Assembly: GCF_041296385.1 (NCBI RefSeq)
Contig: NC_091020.1
Span: forward strand, 28,910,001-28,974,000
Length of the DNA stretch: 64,000 nucleotides
Reading direction: 5' to 3'
Source: Aphelocoma coerulescens
Taxonomy: Eukaryota; Chordata; Aves; Passeriformes; Corvidae
Below the pieces are notes generated by a model. It worked only from the letters and a program-made list of their open reading frames with translations. It ran no database searches and was not told the origin of the DNA. Positions 17,724 through 28,877 of this stretch are shown piece after piece; the first letter of the stretch is position 1; the number at the start of each line of letters is the position of its first letter. The position numbers and the translations under genes were made by a program.

Positions 17724-20700
17724 CTAATCCTCGGGCTGTGGCGCCAGGCAGGGGCAGCGGAACAGGCTGCGCAGCATCTGCAGCGCCCGCCCGAGGCGGG
17801 AGGGGCGTTTCTTGCGGGGACCCAGCTGCTGGCTGAGGGCCTGGGCTCCCAGGAGGGGAGGCGAGGCACAGAGCGGCACTTGGGGGCACGGCTCAGATGG
17901 CCCGTGCTCAACCCAGGCCTCGCGAGGGGCAGGCACTGGGAGCCTGCCTCCTGCCAAACCTCCCAGCTCTCTGTCTTCTTCACGGAGCTCCAGGAGGCTC
18001 ACTCCATCCCACTCGTCCTCCTCCCGCGGCAAGGCCTTGTCCCCCACGTTCTGTTCCCAGCTGTCCTGCATCAGGTCGCGGTCACTGTCATTTTCCCAGC
18101 TGGACTGAGCTGAAGGTCTCTTGCCGTTCCCTTTGGAAAGCTCCTGGCCAACGGAGTCTTCCTCTTCAGAAAGCTCCTGGCCAATGGACTCTTCCCAATC
18201 AGACAGTTCTTGGTAGCTACCGACATCTCCATGGGACAGCTCATGTTCACTGTATTCCTCCCAGTGAGAGAAATTTTGGGAGCTACCGACTTGTCCTTGA
18301 GAAAGGCCTTGTTCTGTGCCTTCTTCCCAGTCAGAAACTTCTATGTAGCTGCTGGCTTCTCCTAGGGACAGCTCGTCCGCAGTGGATTCATCCCAGTCGG
18401 AGAGCTCGTGGTAGCTACCGGCTTCTTCTGGGGAGATCTCCTGCTCAATGCAGGCTTCCCCTTGGAGCCCTTCCTGGTCATTGGTGGTTTCTTCCAGGGA
18501 CAGCTCGTCCCCCGTGGATTCATCCCAGTCGGAGAGCTCGTGGTAGCTACCGGCTTCTTCTGGGGAGAGCTCCTGCTCAATGCAGGCTTCCCCTTGGAGC
18601 CCTTCCTGGTCATTGGTGGTTTCTTCCAGGGACAGCTCGTCCCCCGTGGATTCATCCCAGTCGGAGAGCTCGTGGTAGCTACCGGCTTCTTCTGGGGAGA
18701 GCTCCTCCTCAATGCAGGCTTCCCCTTGGAGCCCTTCCTGGTCATTGGTGGTTTCTTCCAGGGACAGCTCGTCCCCCGTGGATTCATCCCAGTCGGAGAG
18801 CTCGTGGTAGCTACTGGCTTCTTCTGGGGAGATCTCCTGCTCAATGCAGGCTTCCCCTTGGAATACATTCTGGTCGTTTCTGGCTTCTTCCAGGGACAGC
18901 TCGTCCCCCGTGGATTCATCCCAGTCGGAGAGCTCGTGGTAGCTACCGGCTTCTTCTGGGGAGAGCTCCTGCTCCATACAGGCTTCCCCTTGGACCACAT
19001 CCTGGTCGTTGCTGGCATATCCAGGGGACACATCCTGCTCAATGCAGGCTTCCCCTTGGAACACGTCTTGGTTGTTCCTGTCTTCTTCTTGGGACAGCTC
19101 CTGCTCAATGCAGGCTTCTCCTTGGAGCCCTTCCTGGTCGTTTCTGGCTTCTTCCAGGGACAGTTCCTGCTCAATGCAGGCTTCCCCTTGGAGCCCTTCC
19201 TGGTTATTGGTGGCTTCTTCCAGGGACAGTTCCTGCTCAATACAGGCTTCCCCTTGGACTGCATCCTGGTCGTTGCTGGCATATCCAGGGAACACGTCCT
19301 GCTCAATGCAGGCTTCCCCTTGGACCACATCCTGGTCGTTGCTGGCATATCCAGGGGACACATCCTGCTCAATGCAGGCTTCCCCTTGGAACACATCCTG
19401 GTTGTTCCTGTCTTCTTCTTGGGACAGCTCCTGCTCAATGCAGGCTTCCCCTTGGAACTCATCCTCGTCGTGGCCGGCATATCCAGGGGGCAGCTCCTGC
19501 TCAATGCAGGCTTCCCCTTGGAACACATCCTGGTTGTTGCTGGCATGTCCAGGGGGCAGCTCCTGCTCAATGCAGGCTTCCTCTTGGAGCCCTTCCTGGT
19601 CGTTTCTGGCTTCTTCCAGGGTCAGTTCCTGCTCAATGCAGGCTTCTCCTTGGAGCCCTTTCTGGTCATTGGTGGCTTCTTCCAGGGACAGTTCCTGCTC
19701 AATGCAGGCTTCCTCTTGGAACACATCCTGGTTGTTGCTGGCATATCCTGGGGACAGCTCCTGCTTAATGCAGGCTTCCTTTTGGAGCCCTTTCTGGTCA
19801 TTTCTGGCTTCTTCCAGGGTCAGTTCCTGCTCAATGCAGGCTTCCCCTTGGAATACATCTTGGTCGTTGCTGGCATGTCCAGGGGGTAGCTCCTGCTCAA
19901 TGCAGGCTTCCCCTTGGAACGCATCCTGGCCATTGGTGGCTTCTTCTCGGGACAGCTCCTGCTCAATGCAGGCTTCCTCTTTGGGGCCTTCCTGGTCGTT
20001 GTTGGTTTCTCCTTGAGACAGCTCTGTGTGTTCCTCATCCTCGCACTGAGAAAGCTCAAGCTCCCCAGCCGAGTCCCTGTCCTCAGTCTCTTTGTCTGCC
20101 AGGAGTGAGCCCCTGTCTGCCTCCTCCTGCTGCTCACTGAGGGCTTGGGCTCCCAGTGGGCTGGGCGAGGGGCTGGCGGTGCAGCAGGGGCTGTGCAGGG
20201 CAGAGATGGGGCTCTGTCGCTTTTGTTCTGGAGCAGCCGCTTCTAGTTCTGCAGCCGTGCTTTGCTCCAGGTCCCTCTGTTCCTCTGGCTGCTGGATTGA
20301 TGCCTGGACCTCAAGCACGGCCTCTCGCACCACCTCATGGCTGATGTGCCATGCCAAGTCCAGCAGAGCCTGGCTGTAGCCTGGGGGGCTGCGTGGAGCA
20401 GGGACTGGGCTCTCTGTCGCTGCCGATGGCACCTCCTCCCTGAGGCCAGGAGAACCTGGTGCCTTTTCCACCTCGGCAGGCAGAGGCTCGGGGGGCTGCT
20501 CCTCCTCAGCAGCTGCAGCTGGAGCAGCAGCGGCTGCCAGCTCATCGTCTGTGGGACTCGCTGGGGCAGGAGAGGCGCCGGGCAGCTCACGGGCTGCCTC
20601 TCCTGCCACCTGGGTGCTCACGCTGCTGGGAGAGGCGGGCCCCTCCTGGGCATCCTCATCCTTCTCTGGGTACGAGGGTTTGTCCCAGGTCTTGCAACTG

Positions 20701-21620
20701 ACACCTTCTGCCCATTGGGGCAGCCCCTGGCTGCTGACACTTCCTTCCCACTGGGGCAGCTTTTGGTCACTCCTGTCTTTTTCCCACTGGGGTAGCTCCT
20801 GGACACTGTAGTCTTTTCCTTGTGATAAGTCCTGGTCCTTGTTGTCTGGCACTTGGGGCAACTCTGCGTGTCTCTTGTCTCCTTCCCATTGGTACGTGTG
20901 CAGGTGGCCTGGCATATCTTCTGCCAAAGGAGACAGTTCCTGGTGTCCCTCCCCTTCCCACTGGGACAGCTCTTGGCATGACAGGTCTTCTTCCCACTGG
21001 GACAATTCTTGGCATATCTCATCCTCTTCCTCCCATGGGCACAGCTCCTGGACTGTCACGCTTTCTTCCCAGTTGTACAGCTCTTGCTGTGTGCCACGCC
21101 CCCACTGGACTTTCTCGCCTACCTCCCTCTGATGCAAATCTTGGTGTGTCACAACTCCCCATGGGGAAACTTCCTGGGTCGTCTCTTCTTCTTGCCCTTG
21201 GTAAAACTCTTGGATTGTCACTTCTTCCCAGAGGCAAGGTTCTGGGCTGCTAATGCCTCCCCACTGGGAAAGCTCTTGATCCGAGTCGTATTCCCACTCT
21301 TTGTCCATGTTGACAAAGGCCCCCTCCTCCTCAGCGTCCGACAGGGGCAGGCCTGAGCCGCCGCCTGCCCCCAGCCACTGCCCACTGAGGGCCTGGTCTT
21401 GCAGCCAGCCGGGCAAGGGGCTGGGGTGCTGTGAGTTGGGCTTCACCTTGTCCTCCTTCGCGTCTGACGTTGTGCGGCGCACAGGGATCCCGGGAGCTGC
21501 TTCCTCCTGCGAGAGCGGCTCTGGCGGGACTGGGCTCCCCAGGGCTCTGCGTCCCTTAGATACCCCCTGGCAGGGCAGGGCGGGGCTCCACCGTGTCACA
21601 AAGGCCTCCGGGCACCACAA
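17724..21620 (-). CDS. Acidic 22-residue-repeat protein (copy 3)
   Basis: Complete 1298-codon frame. First ATG at 21308, possible acceptor near 21567, repeats at 18171-20018. Markers are Glu275, Pro546 (EGPKEEA in repeat 1), Thr904, Ser936 (EEASSYHEL in repeat 19), Val1095 and Gln1281 (ALQML in the basic tail, replacing an Arg in the amphipathic stretch). All of these match copy 5, 14,210 bp away. No inactivating change is visible. Function unknown. Confidence 0.72.
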   Translation of the reverse strand: MWCPEAFVTRWSPALPCQGVSKGRRALGSPVPPEPLSQEEAAPGIPVRRTTSDAKEDKVKPNSQHPSPLPGWLQDQALSGQWLGAGGGSGLPLSDAEEEGAFVNMDKEWEYDSDQELSQWGGISSPEPCLWEEVTIQEFYQGQEEETTQEVSPWGVVTHQDLHQREVGEKVQWGRGTQQELYNWEESVTVQELCPWEEEDEICQELSQWEEDLSCQELSQWEGEGHQELSPLAEDMPGHLHTYQWEGDKRHAELPQVPDNKDQDLSQGKDYSVQELPQWEKDRSDQKLPQWEGSVSSQGLPQWAEGVSCKTWDKPSYPEKDEDAQEGPASPSSVSTQVAGEAARELPGASPAPASPTDDELAAAAAPAAAAEEEQPPEPLPAEVEKAPGSPGLREEVPSAATESPVPAPRSPPGYSQALLDLAWHISHEVVREAVLEVQASIQQPEEQRDLEQSTAAELEAAAPEQKRQSPISALHSPCCTASPSPSPLGAQALSEQQEEADRGSLLADKETEDRDSAGELELSQCEDEEHTELSQGETNNDQEGPKEEACIEQELSREEATNGQDAFQGEACIEQELPPGHASNDQDVFQGEACIEQELTLEEARNDQKGLQKEACIKQELSPGYASNNQDVFQEEACIEQELSLEEATNDQKGLQGEACIEQELTLEEARNDQEGLQEEACIEQELPPGHASNNQDVFQGEACIEQELPPGYAGHDEDEFQGEACIEQELSQEEDRNNQDVFQGEACIEQDVSPGYASNDQDVVQGEACIEQDVFPGYASNDQDAVQGEACIEQELSLEEATNNQEGLQGEACIEQELSLEEARNDQEGLQGEACIEQELSQEEDRNNQDVFQGEACIEQDVSPGYASNDQDVVQGEACMEQELSPEEAGSYHELSDWDESTGDELSLEEARNDQNVFQGEACIEQEISPEEASSYHELSDWDESTGDELSLEETTNDQEGLQGEACIEEELSPEEAGSYHELSDWDESTGDELSLEETTNDQEGLQGEACIEQELSPEEAGSYHELSDWDESTGDELSLEETTNDQEGLQGEACIEQEISPEEAGSYHELSDWDESTADELSLGEASSYIEVSDWEEGTEQGLSQGQVGSSQNFSHWEEYSEHELSHGDVGSYQELSDWEESIGQELSEEEDSVGQELSKGNGKRPSAQSSWENDSDRDLMQDSWEQNVGDKALPREEDEWDGVSLLELREEDRELGGLAGGRLPVPAPREAWVEHGPSEPCPQVPLCASPPLLGAQALSQQLGPRKKRPSRLGRALQMLRSLFRCPCLAPQPED

Positions 21621-21774
21621 TGTCCCGCATCATCCAGGGCCCTGACACAAGGCGCCTGTGTCACAAAGGGCCACACCTGGCACCCTTCTGACAGCTGAAG
21701 CCACTGGAAGGGGCATGGAGCAGCCCCCAGGCTTGCGGGCTTCTAGACCTTTCTTATGATGCCATCATTAAAAT

Positions 21775-22740
21775 TGTCAGAAATGCTTCTGCCTGAATTA
21801 GGGTGCAAATGAGGCCATATGCCAAAGTCAGTAGTATGGGTTTTATTTAACAGTAAATGAGAGAGAGAGAGAGAGATAGAGAGCTAGAAAGAGAAAAAAA
21901 TAGAAAAGAGAGGGGTAGACAGAGAGTGACAGAGACAGATGAGAAAACCTCAGCACTCCGAGGACAATGGCATTGTGTTGATGCTCTCCATCAGGACTTC
22001 TTGGCCATAAAGGTTCCCTGAAAACATGGAGTTGAGGGGATTGACATACATTTGGGCCAGGTGGGAACGCCCAGGTAGCTGCCCGGGTGGGGGGCAAGTT
22101 TGACACAGTCTCTTGCAACAGACTCTGGATCTGTTGCATCCCTTTGCATCGCGTGCGCTGCTCTGCTGCAAGGCCTCAGCAATGAGTCTGGGGAGCGCTT
22201 TGGGGGTCTTTGATGGATTATGACACCTGCTCGGCTGCCCCTCGTGTGAATTTCCCATGGATGTGGCCTTCCCAGGGTGGGGGGTTTTAGAGCTGAGCCA
22301 GTTTGTGTGAGGGAGGATGGGTGTTCAGTGCCTCTGACCAGAGGTTACGCCACAGCCCCAAAACTCTCCTCCTCCCTTCTTGGTTGTGAGGGAGTGTGTG
22401 CAAACCTGGCCTCAGCAGATGAGCCTGTGGGCTATGGCCTCCCCAGGCTGAATCCAGGCCAAGCTGATTTTCAGGACAGCTTCTGCGTTTGGCTTTCTTG
22501 TGGGTACATTCTCCTCCCTTAGCCTTGTTTCCTTGTCCCTAGACCAGAGGTAACTGAACAACTAATATCACCTTTGTGGTATCTCAAGTTCTGTTAGGCA
22601 GCTTAAGTCGCAGCCCAAAGCTGCAGTCAGGTGAAGGAGAGGTGGGCTTGGGTAGTCTCAGCCTCTTTATACAGTTTTGCCATAATGTGCAAAACTCCTT
22701 CATAACAATGTTTAAGTCATGACCCATAACATTTCTGACA
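21775..22740 (-). mobile_element. Solo LTR, spacer 4 (upstream of gene 3)
   Basis: Same LTR, type-B markers, TATAAA at 22671-22666. A private T (GGGAGTGTGTGC near 22390) is shared only with spacer 6. Confidence 0.65.
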
Positions 22741-22845
22741 ATCCTGATGTGCCCAGAGCCCCTGTGAGGCTTTGGACACAGTGCCACGTGACACCTCAAG
22801 CCCCACACCGCACAGCCCTGGCTTTGGAGGTTGGGCTATGCAGGG

Positions 22846-23583
22846 CAGGAGGAACTGGCCAGATGGACGCAGCTGGGGAGCTGTGGCCAGTGGCTCCATG
22901 TCCAGGTGGAGGCTGGGGACGAGGGGTGTCCATCAGGGCTCTGGCCTTGGCCCTGGGGCTCTTGAATGGCTTCGCCAGTGACACGGAGAGTGGACGGAGC
23001 TCCCCCTCAGCACGGGGTTTGCAGGGGACAGGAAGCTGAGTGGGGCAGGGGCTGAGGAGAAGGACTTGGGGGTGCTGATGGAGGAGAAGCTCAGCGTGAG
23101 CCAGCAATCTGTGCTGCCAGCCCAAAAAGGCACCCATGGGCTGAGCTGCGTGGAAAGGAGCAAAGAGCTGCAGGTCAAGGGAGGTAATTGTGGCCCTCTA
23201 GTCCATTTTTTGAGATCCCACGTGGAGCACACTAGATCTTTGTCTGGGGGCCCCCAGGATAGGAAGGGTTTGGACCTGCTTGAATGAGTTCAGAGGAGAG
23301 CGACTGAGGTCCTCAGAGGGTTGGGGAACCTCTGCTTTGAAGACAGTCTGGACAGAGAATGTGTTCCAGAGAGAGATGCCTCTGCCTGAATTCAGGCGCA
23401 AATGAGACCATATGATGACAACATACGGATTTTATTTAATGTGGATTTTATTTAACAAGAAATGTGAAGGAGGAAGAAAAATAGGAGCTATTTCTTTCAG
23501 TCTCAGAGAGAGCAGAAGAGAATCTGTTGGAACTAGATGACCTTTGAGGTCCTTCCCAAACGAAACCATTCGGTGATGCTAGA
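22846..23583 (+). mobile_element. CR1 relic with LTR fragment, spacer 4
   Basis: CR1 reverse-transcriptase piece, opposite-strand LTR fragment (about 23370-23466) and CR1 tail (about 23524-23583), collinear with spacer 1. Confidence 0.75.
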
Positions 23584-23619
23584 GTATGTGTAGATGTGTA
23601 TTTTAACTTGATATTGTTG

Positions 23620-23651
<32 letters not shown>

Positions 23652-24196
23652 ATTTTCTACTACTATTTCATCTTCATCTTCTTCTTCTTATCCCTATTCT
23701 TCTTCTTTTTCTTCTTAGTGTTTACTTCTACTATTTCTTCTTCTGTATCAACTTATCCTTAGTCCTTATTTTTATTCTTATCCTTATTTTTATTCTCATT
23801 CTTATTCTTCTTTCTCCTATTCTTGTTTAAATTGTTATTCCTTTTCCTATTCTTCTCCTTATTTATTTTTATTTTTCTTCTTATTATTCTTATTCCTTTT
23901 CCTGTTCATATTCTTTTTCTCATTCTTATTCCTTTTTTTTCCAATTTTCTTATTCTAAAACCTTTAATTATTCCTATTCTTCTTCTTTTTTCTTCTTCTA
24001 TTCCTATTATTATTCTTACTCTTTTTTTCTTGTTCTTATGCTTAATTCTTTTTCTCGTTTACTACTACTATTTCTTCAACTTCTTCATCTTCTTTATATT
24101 ATTACTAGTCCTATTTTTTCTTTTTGTGGGTTTTTTGTGTTTTGTGTTGTTTTTTGTTGGTTTGTTTTTTTTTTTTTCACTACTGCTATTATTTCT
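23620..24196. repeat. (TAC)n and polypyrimidine tract, spacer 4 (4 bp shorter)
   Basis: One TTC triplet is missing near 23983 and one T near 24130 relative to spacer 1, explaining the 7103-bp unit length. Spacer 6 has the same two losses. The change joins two hydrophobic open frames into one of 165 codons, which is a low-complexity artefact. Confidence 0.9.
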
Positions 24197-24328
24197 TAAA
24201 GCCAACTTCCCTCTGTTTTGGAAGAATTGTTTGGTGAAGTCGTGCAGTGGAGTCCTGGGAGCAACACCTCCTGTCTGTGGCCATTCCTCATGGATAAAAT
24301 CCCAAAGGATCAGCATGTAGTCCTTTCA

Positions 24329-24579
24329 GGATGAGAGGAAATGGCCTTGGATTCCAGCAGGGGAGGTTCAGATTAAATATTCCAAACAACTTTTCCCTGA
24401 CAGAGTGGTCAGGAATTGATTGCAAGAAGTTGCTCAGGGAGGTGGTAGAGTCACTGTCTCTGGAAGTGTTCAAGTATTGTCTGGATGTGGCACTTGGGGA
24501 CATGGTTTCAGGGTGATGATGGTGGTGCCAGGCTGAGGGTGGGACTGGATGACTTTCAAGGTCTCTTCCCACGCTGATG
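24329..24579 (+). mobile_element. CR1 3' end fragment downstream of gene 4
   Basis: CR1 3' region with TGACAGAGTGG, 248 bp past the gene 4 stop. Confidence 0.85.
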
Positions 24580-24826
24580 AGCCTCTGGCCTTCACCGCTG
24601 AGCCACGTGGCACCGAGTGTCCCGCATGGATACTGGTTTGAGGCTGGCCACACGGGTAATATTTGCCCTTGGGGAGCGTGGCTTGGGATGCTCCCAAGCA
24701 GCCGGGGATTGCTGAGGCTGCAGGGACATGTCCAGGCAAAGGCAGCCCGTGTGGCTCCCCCAGGACGTAGGGCAGGCTGCCGGCCAGCTGCCGTGCAGGG
24801 GGCCCGGGCTGGCGCCGGCCGCAGCC

Positions 24827-27800
24827 CTAATCCTCGGGCTGTGGCGCCAGGCAGGGGCAGCGGAACAGGCTGCGCAGCATCTGCAGCGCCCGCCCGAGGC
24901 GGGAGGGGCGTTTCTTGCGGGGACCCAGCTGCTGGCTGAGGGCCTGGGCTCCCAGGAGGGGAGGCGAGGCACAGAGCGGCACTTGGGGGCACGGCTCAGA
25001 TGGCCCGTGCTCAACCCAGGCCTCGCGAGGGGCAGGCACTGGGAGCCTGCCTCCTGCCAAACCTCCCAGCTCTCTGTCTTCTTCACGGAGCTCCAGGAGG
25101 CTCACTCCATCCCACTCGTCCTCCTCCCGCGGCAAGGCCTTGTCCCCCACGTTCTGTTCCCAGCTGTCCTGCATCAGGTCGCGGTCACTGTCATTTTCCC
25201 AGCTGGACTGAGCTGAAGGTCTCTTGCCGTTCCCTTTGGAAAGCTCCTGGCCAACGGAGTCTTCCTCTTCAGAAAGCTCCTGGCCAATGGACTCTTCCCA
25301 ATCAGACAGTTCTTGGTAGCTACCGACATCTCCATGGGACAGCTCATGTTCACTGTATTCCTCCCAGTGAGAGAAATTTTGGGAGCTACCGACTTGTCCT
25401 TGAGAAAGGCCTTGTTCTGTGCCTTCTTCCCAGTCAGAAAGTTCTATGTAGCTGCTGGCTTCTCCTAGGGACAGCTCGTCCGCAGTGGATTCATCCCAGT
25501 CGGAGAGCTCGTGGTAGCTACCGGCTTCTTCTGGGGAGATCTCCTGCTCAATGCAGGCTTCCCCTTGGAGCCCTTCCTGGTCATTGGTGGTTTCTTCCAG
25601 GGACAGCTCGTCCCCCGTGGATTCATCCCAGTCGGAGAGCTCGTGGTAGCTACCGGCTTCTTCTGGGGAGAGCTCCTCCTCAATGCAGGCTTCCCCTTGG
25701 AGCCCTTCCTGGTCATTGGTGGTTTCTTCCAGGGACAGCTCGTCCCCCGTGGATTCATCCCAGTCGGAGAGCTCGTGGTAGCTACCGGCTTCTTCTGGGG
25801 AGAGCTCCTCCTCAATGCAGGCTTCCCCTTGGAGCCCTTCCTGGTCATTGGTGGTTTCTTCCAGGGACAGCTCGTCCCCCGTGGATTCATCCCAGTCGGA
25901 GAGCTCGTGGTAGCTACCGGCTTCTTCTGGGGAGATCTCCTGCTCAATGCAGGCTTCCCCTTGGAATACATTCTGGTCGTTTCTGGCTTCTTCCAGGGAC
26001 AGCTCGTCCCCCGTGGATTCATCCCAGTCGGAGAGCTCGTGGTAGCTACCGGCTTCTTCTGGGGAGAGCTCCTGCTCCATACAGGCTTCCCCTTGGACCA
26101 CATCCTGGTCGTTGCTGGCATATCCAGGGGACACATCCTGCTCAATGCAGGCTTCCCCTTGGAACACGTCTTGGTTGTTCCTGTCTTCTTCTTGGGACAG
26201 CTCCTGCTCAATGCAGGCTTCTCCTTGGAGCCCTTCCTGGTCGTTTCTGGCTTCTTCCAGGGACAGTTCCTGCTCAATGCAGGCTTCCCCTTGGAGCCCT
26301 TCCTGGTTATTGGTGGCTTCTTCCAGGGACAGTTCCTGCTCAATACAGGCTTCCCCTTGGACTGCATCCTGGTCGTTGCTGGCATATCCAGGGAACACGT
26401 CCTGCTCAATGCAGGCTTCCCCTTGGACCACATCCTGGTCGTTGCTGGCATATCCAGGGGACACATCCTGCTCAATGCAGGCTTCCCCTTGGAACACATC
26501 CTGGTTGTTCCTGTCTTCTTCTTGGGACAGCTCCTGCTCAATGCAGGCTTCCCCTTGGAACTCATCCTCGTCGTGGCCGGCATATCCAGGGGGCAGCTCC
26601 TGCTCAATGCAGGCTTCCCCTTGGAACACATCCTGGTTGTTGCTGGCATGTCCAGGGGGCAGCTCCTGCTCAATGCAGGCTTCCTCTTGGAGCCCTTCCT
26701 GGTCGTTTCTGGCTTCTTCCAGGGTCAGTTCCTGCTCAATGCAGGCTTCTCCTTGGAGCCCTTTCTGGTCATTGGTGGCTTCTTCCAGGGACAGTTCCTG
26801 CTCAATGCAGGCTTCCTCTTGGAACACATCCTGGTTGTTGCTGGCATATCCTGGGGACAGCTCCTGCTTAATGCAGGCTTCCTTTTGGAGCCCTTTCTGG
26901 TCATTTCTGGCTTCTTCCAGGGTCAGTTCCTGCTCAATGCAGGCTTCCCCTTGGAATACATCTTGGTCGTTGCTGGCATGTCCAGGGGGTAGCTCCTGCT
27001 CAATGCAGGCTTCCCCTTGGAACGCATCCTGGCCATTGGTGGCTTCTTCTCGGGACAGCTCCTGCTCAATGCAGGCTTCCTCTTTGGAGCCTTCCTGGTC
27101 GTTGTTGGTTTCTCCTTGAGACAGCTCTGTGTGTTCCTCATCCTCGCACTGAGAAAGCTCAAGCTCCCCAGCCGAGTCCCTGTCCTCAGTCTCTTTGTCT
27201 GCCAGGAGTGAGCCCCTGTCTGCCTCCTCCTGCTGCTCACTGAGGGCTTGGGCTCCCAGTGGGCTGGGCGAGGGGCTGGCGGTGCAGCAGGGGCTGTGCA
27301 GGGCAGAGATGGGGCTCTGTCGCTTTTGTTCTGGAGCAGCCGCTTCTAGTTCTGCAGCCGTGCTTTGCTCCAGGTCCCTCTGTTCCTCTGGCTGCTGGAT
27401 TGATGCCTGGACCTCAAGCACGGCCTCTCGCACCACCTCATGGCTGATGTGCCATGCCAAGTCCAGCAGAGCCTGGCTGTAGCCTGGGGGGCTGCGTGGA
27501 GCAGGGACTGGGCTCTCTGTCGCTGCCGATGGCACCTCCTCCCTGAGGCCAGGAGAACCTGGTGCCTTTTCCACCTCGGCAGGCAGAGGCTCGGGGGGCT
27601 GCTCCTCCTCAGCAGCTGCAGCTGGAGCAGCAGCGGCTGCCAGCTCATCGTCTGTGGGACTCGCTGGGGCAGGAGAGGCGCCGGGCAGCTCACGGGCTGC
27701 CTCTCCTGCCACCTGGGTGCTCACGCTGCTGGGAGAGGCGGGCCCCTCCTGGGCATCCTCATCCTTCTCTGGGTACGAGGGTTTGTCCCAGGTCTTGCAA

Positions 27801-28723
27801 CTGACACCTTCTGCCCATTGGGGCAGCCCCTGGCTGCTGACACTTCCTTCCCACTGGGGCAGCTTTTGGTCACTCCTGTCTTTTTCCCACTGGGGTAGCT
27901 GCTGGACACTGTAGTCTTTTCCTTGTGATAAGTCCTGGTCCTTGTTGTCTGGCACTTGGGGCAACTCTGCGTGTCTCTTGTCTCCTTCCCATTGGTACGT
28001 GTGCAGGTGGCCTGGCATATCTTCTGCCAAAGGAGACAGTTCCTGGTGTCCCTCCCCTTCCCACTGGGACAGCTCTTGGCATGACAGGTCTTCTTCCCAC
28101 TGGGACAATTCTTGGCATATCTCATCCTCTTCCTCCCATGGGCACAGCTCCTGGACTGTCACGCTTTCTTCCCAGTTGTACAGCTCTTGCTGTGTGCCAC
28201 GCCCCCACTGGACTTTCTCGCCTACCTCCCTCTGATGCAAATCTTGGTGTGTCACAACTCCCCATGGGGAAACTTCCTGGGTCGTCTCTTCTTCTTGCCC
28301 TTGGTAAAACTCTTGGATTGTCACTTCTTCCCAGAGGCAAGGTTCTGGGCTGCTAATGCCTCCCCACTGGGAAAGCTCTTGATCCGAGTCGTATTCCCAC
28401 TCTTTGTCCATGTTGACAAAGGCCCCCTCCTCCTCAGCGTCCGACAGGGGCAGGCCTGAGCCGCCGCCTGCCCCCAGCCACTGCCCACTGAGGGCCTGGT
28501 CTTGCAGCCAGCCGGGCAAGGGGCTGGGGTGCTGTGAGTTGGGCTTCACCTTGTCCTCCTTCGCGTCTGACGTTGTGCGGCGCACAGGGATCCCGGGAGC
28601 TGCTTCCTCCTGCGAGAGCGGCTCTGGCGGGACTGGGCTCCCCAGGGCTCTGCGTCCCTTAGATACCCCCTGGCAGGGCAGGGCGGGGCTCCACCGTGTC
28701 ACAAAGGCCTCCGGGCACCACAA
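24827..28723 (-). CDS. Acidic 22-residue-repeat protein (copy 4)
   Basis: Complete 1298-codon frame. First ATG at 28411, possible acceptor near 28670, repeats at 25274-27121. Markers are Gln275 (shared with copy 2), Ser546, Thr904, Gly936, Leu1095 (SYIELSDWEE in repeat 26) and Gln1281. Repeats 20 and 22 both end CIEEEL, whereas copy 1 has this only in repeat 20, which suggests conversion between neighbouring 132-bp blocks. Copy 6 matches it except at codon 275. Function unknown. Confidence 0.72.
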   Translation of the reverse strand: MWCPEAFVTRWSPALPCQGVSKGRRALGSPVPPEPLSQEEAAPGIPVRRTTSDAKEDKVKPNSQHPSPLPGWLQDQALSGQWLGAGGGSGLPLSDAEEEGAFVNMDKEWEYDSDQELSQWGGISSPEPCLWEEVTIQEFYQGQEEETTQEVSPWGVVTHQDLHQREVGEKVQWGRGTQQELYNWEESVTVQELCPWEEEDEICQELSQWEEDLSCQELSQWEGEGHQELSPLAEDMPGHLHTYQWEGDKRHAELPQVPDNKDQDLSQGKDYSVQQLPQWEKDRSDQKLPQWEGSVSSQGLPQWAEGVSCKTWDKPSYPEKDEDAQEGPASPSSVSTQVAGEAARELPGASPAPASPTDDELAAAAAPAAAAEEEQPPEPLPAEVEKAPGSPGLREEVPSAATESPVPAPRSPPGYSQALLDLAWHISHEVVREAVLEVQASIQQPEEQRDLEQSTAAELEAAAPEQKRQSPISALHSPCCTASPSPSPLGAQALSEQQEEADRGSLLADKETEDRDSAGELELSQCEDEEHTELSQGETNNDQEGSKEEACIEQELSREEATNGQDAFQGEACIEQELPPGHASNDQDVFQGEACIEQELTLEEARNDQKGLQKEACIKQELSPGYASNNQDVFQEEACIEQELSLEEATNDQKGLQGEACIEQELTLEEARNDQEGLQEEACIEQELPPGHASNNQDVFQGEACIEQELPPGYAGHDEDEFQGEACIEQELSQEEDRNNQDVFQGEACIEQDVSPGYASNDQDVVQGEACIEQDVFPGYASNDQDAVQGEACIEQELSLEEATNNQEGLQGEACIEQELSLEEARNDQEGLQGEACIEQELSQEEDRNNQDVFQGEACIEQDVSPGYASNDQDVVQGEACMEQELSPEEAGSYHELSDWDESTGDELSLEEARNDQNVFQGEACIEQEISPEEAGSYHELSDWDESTGDELSLEETTNDQEGLQGEACIEEELSPEEAGSYHELSDWDESTGDELSLEETTNDQEGLQGEACIEEELSPEEAGSYHELSDWDESTGDELSLEETTNDQEGLQGEACIEQEISPEEAGSYHELSDWDESTADELSLGEASSYIELSDWEEGTEQGLSQGQVGSSQNFSHWEEYSEHELSHGDVGSYQELSDWEESIGQELSEEEDSVGQELSKGNGKRPSAQSSWENDSDRDLMQDSWEQNVGDKALPREEDEWDGVSLLELREEDRELGGLAGGRLPVPAPREAWVEHGPSEPCPQVPLCASPPLLGAQALSQQLGPRKKRPSRLGRALQMLRSLFRCPCLAPQPED

Positions 28724-28877
28724 TGTCCCGCATCATCCAGGGCCCTGACACAAGGCGCCTGTGTCACAAAGGGCCACACCTGGCACCCTTCTGACAGCTG
28801 AAGCCACTGGAAGGGGCATGGAGCAGCCCCCAGGCTTGCGGGCTTCTAGACCTTTCTTATGATGCCATCATTAAAAT

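Larger units (their letters stand above)
14514..28723. repeat. Higher-order dimer 2 (units 3+4)
   Basis: This 14,210-bp dimer has the same A-then-B spacer marker order as dimer 1. The gene 3 member has Pro546 and Ser936. The gene 4 member has Gln275 and Leu1095. The second spacer is 4 bp shorter (3 bp lost in a CTT run, 1 bp in a T run) and has a private C-to-T change (GGGAGTGTGTGC near 22390). Confidence 0.8.
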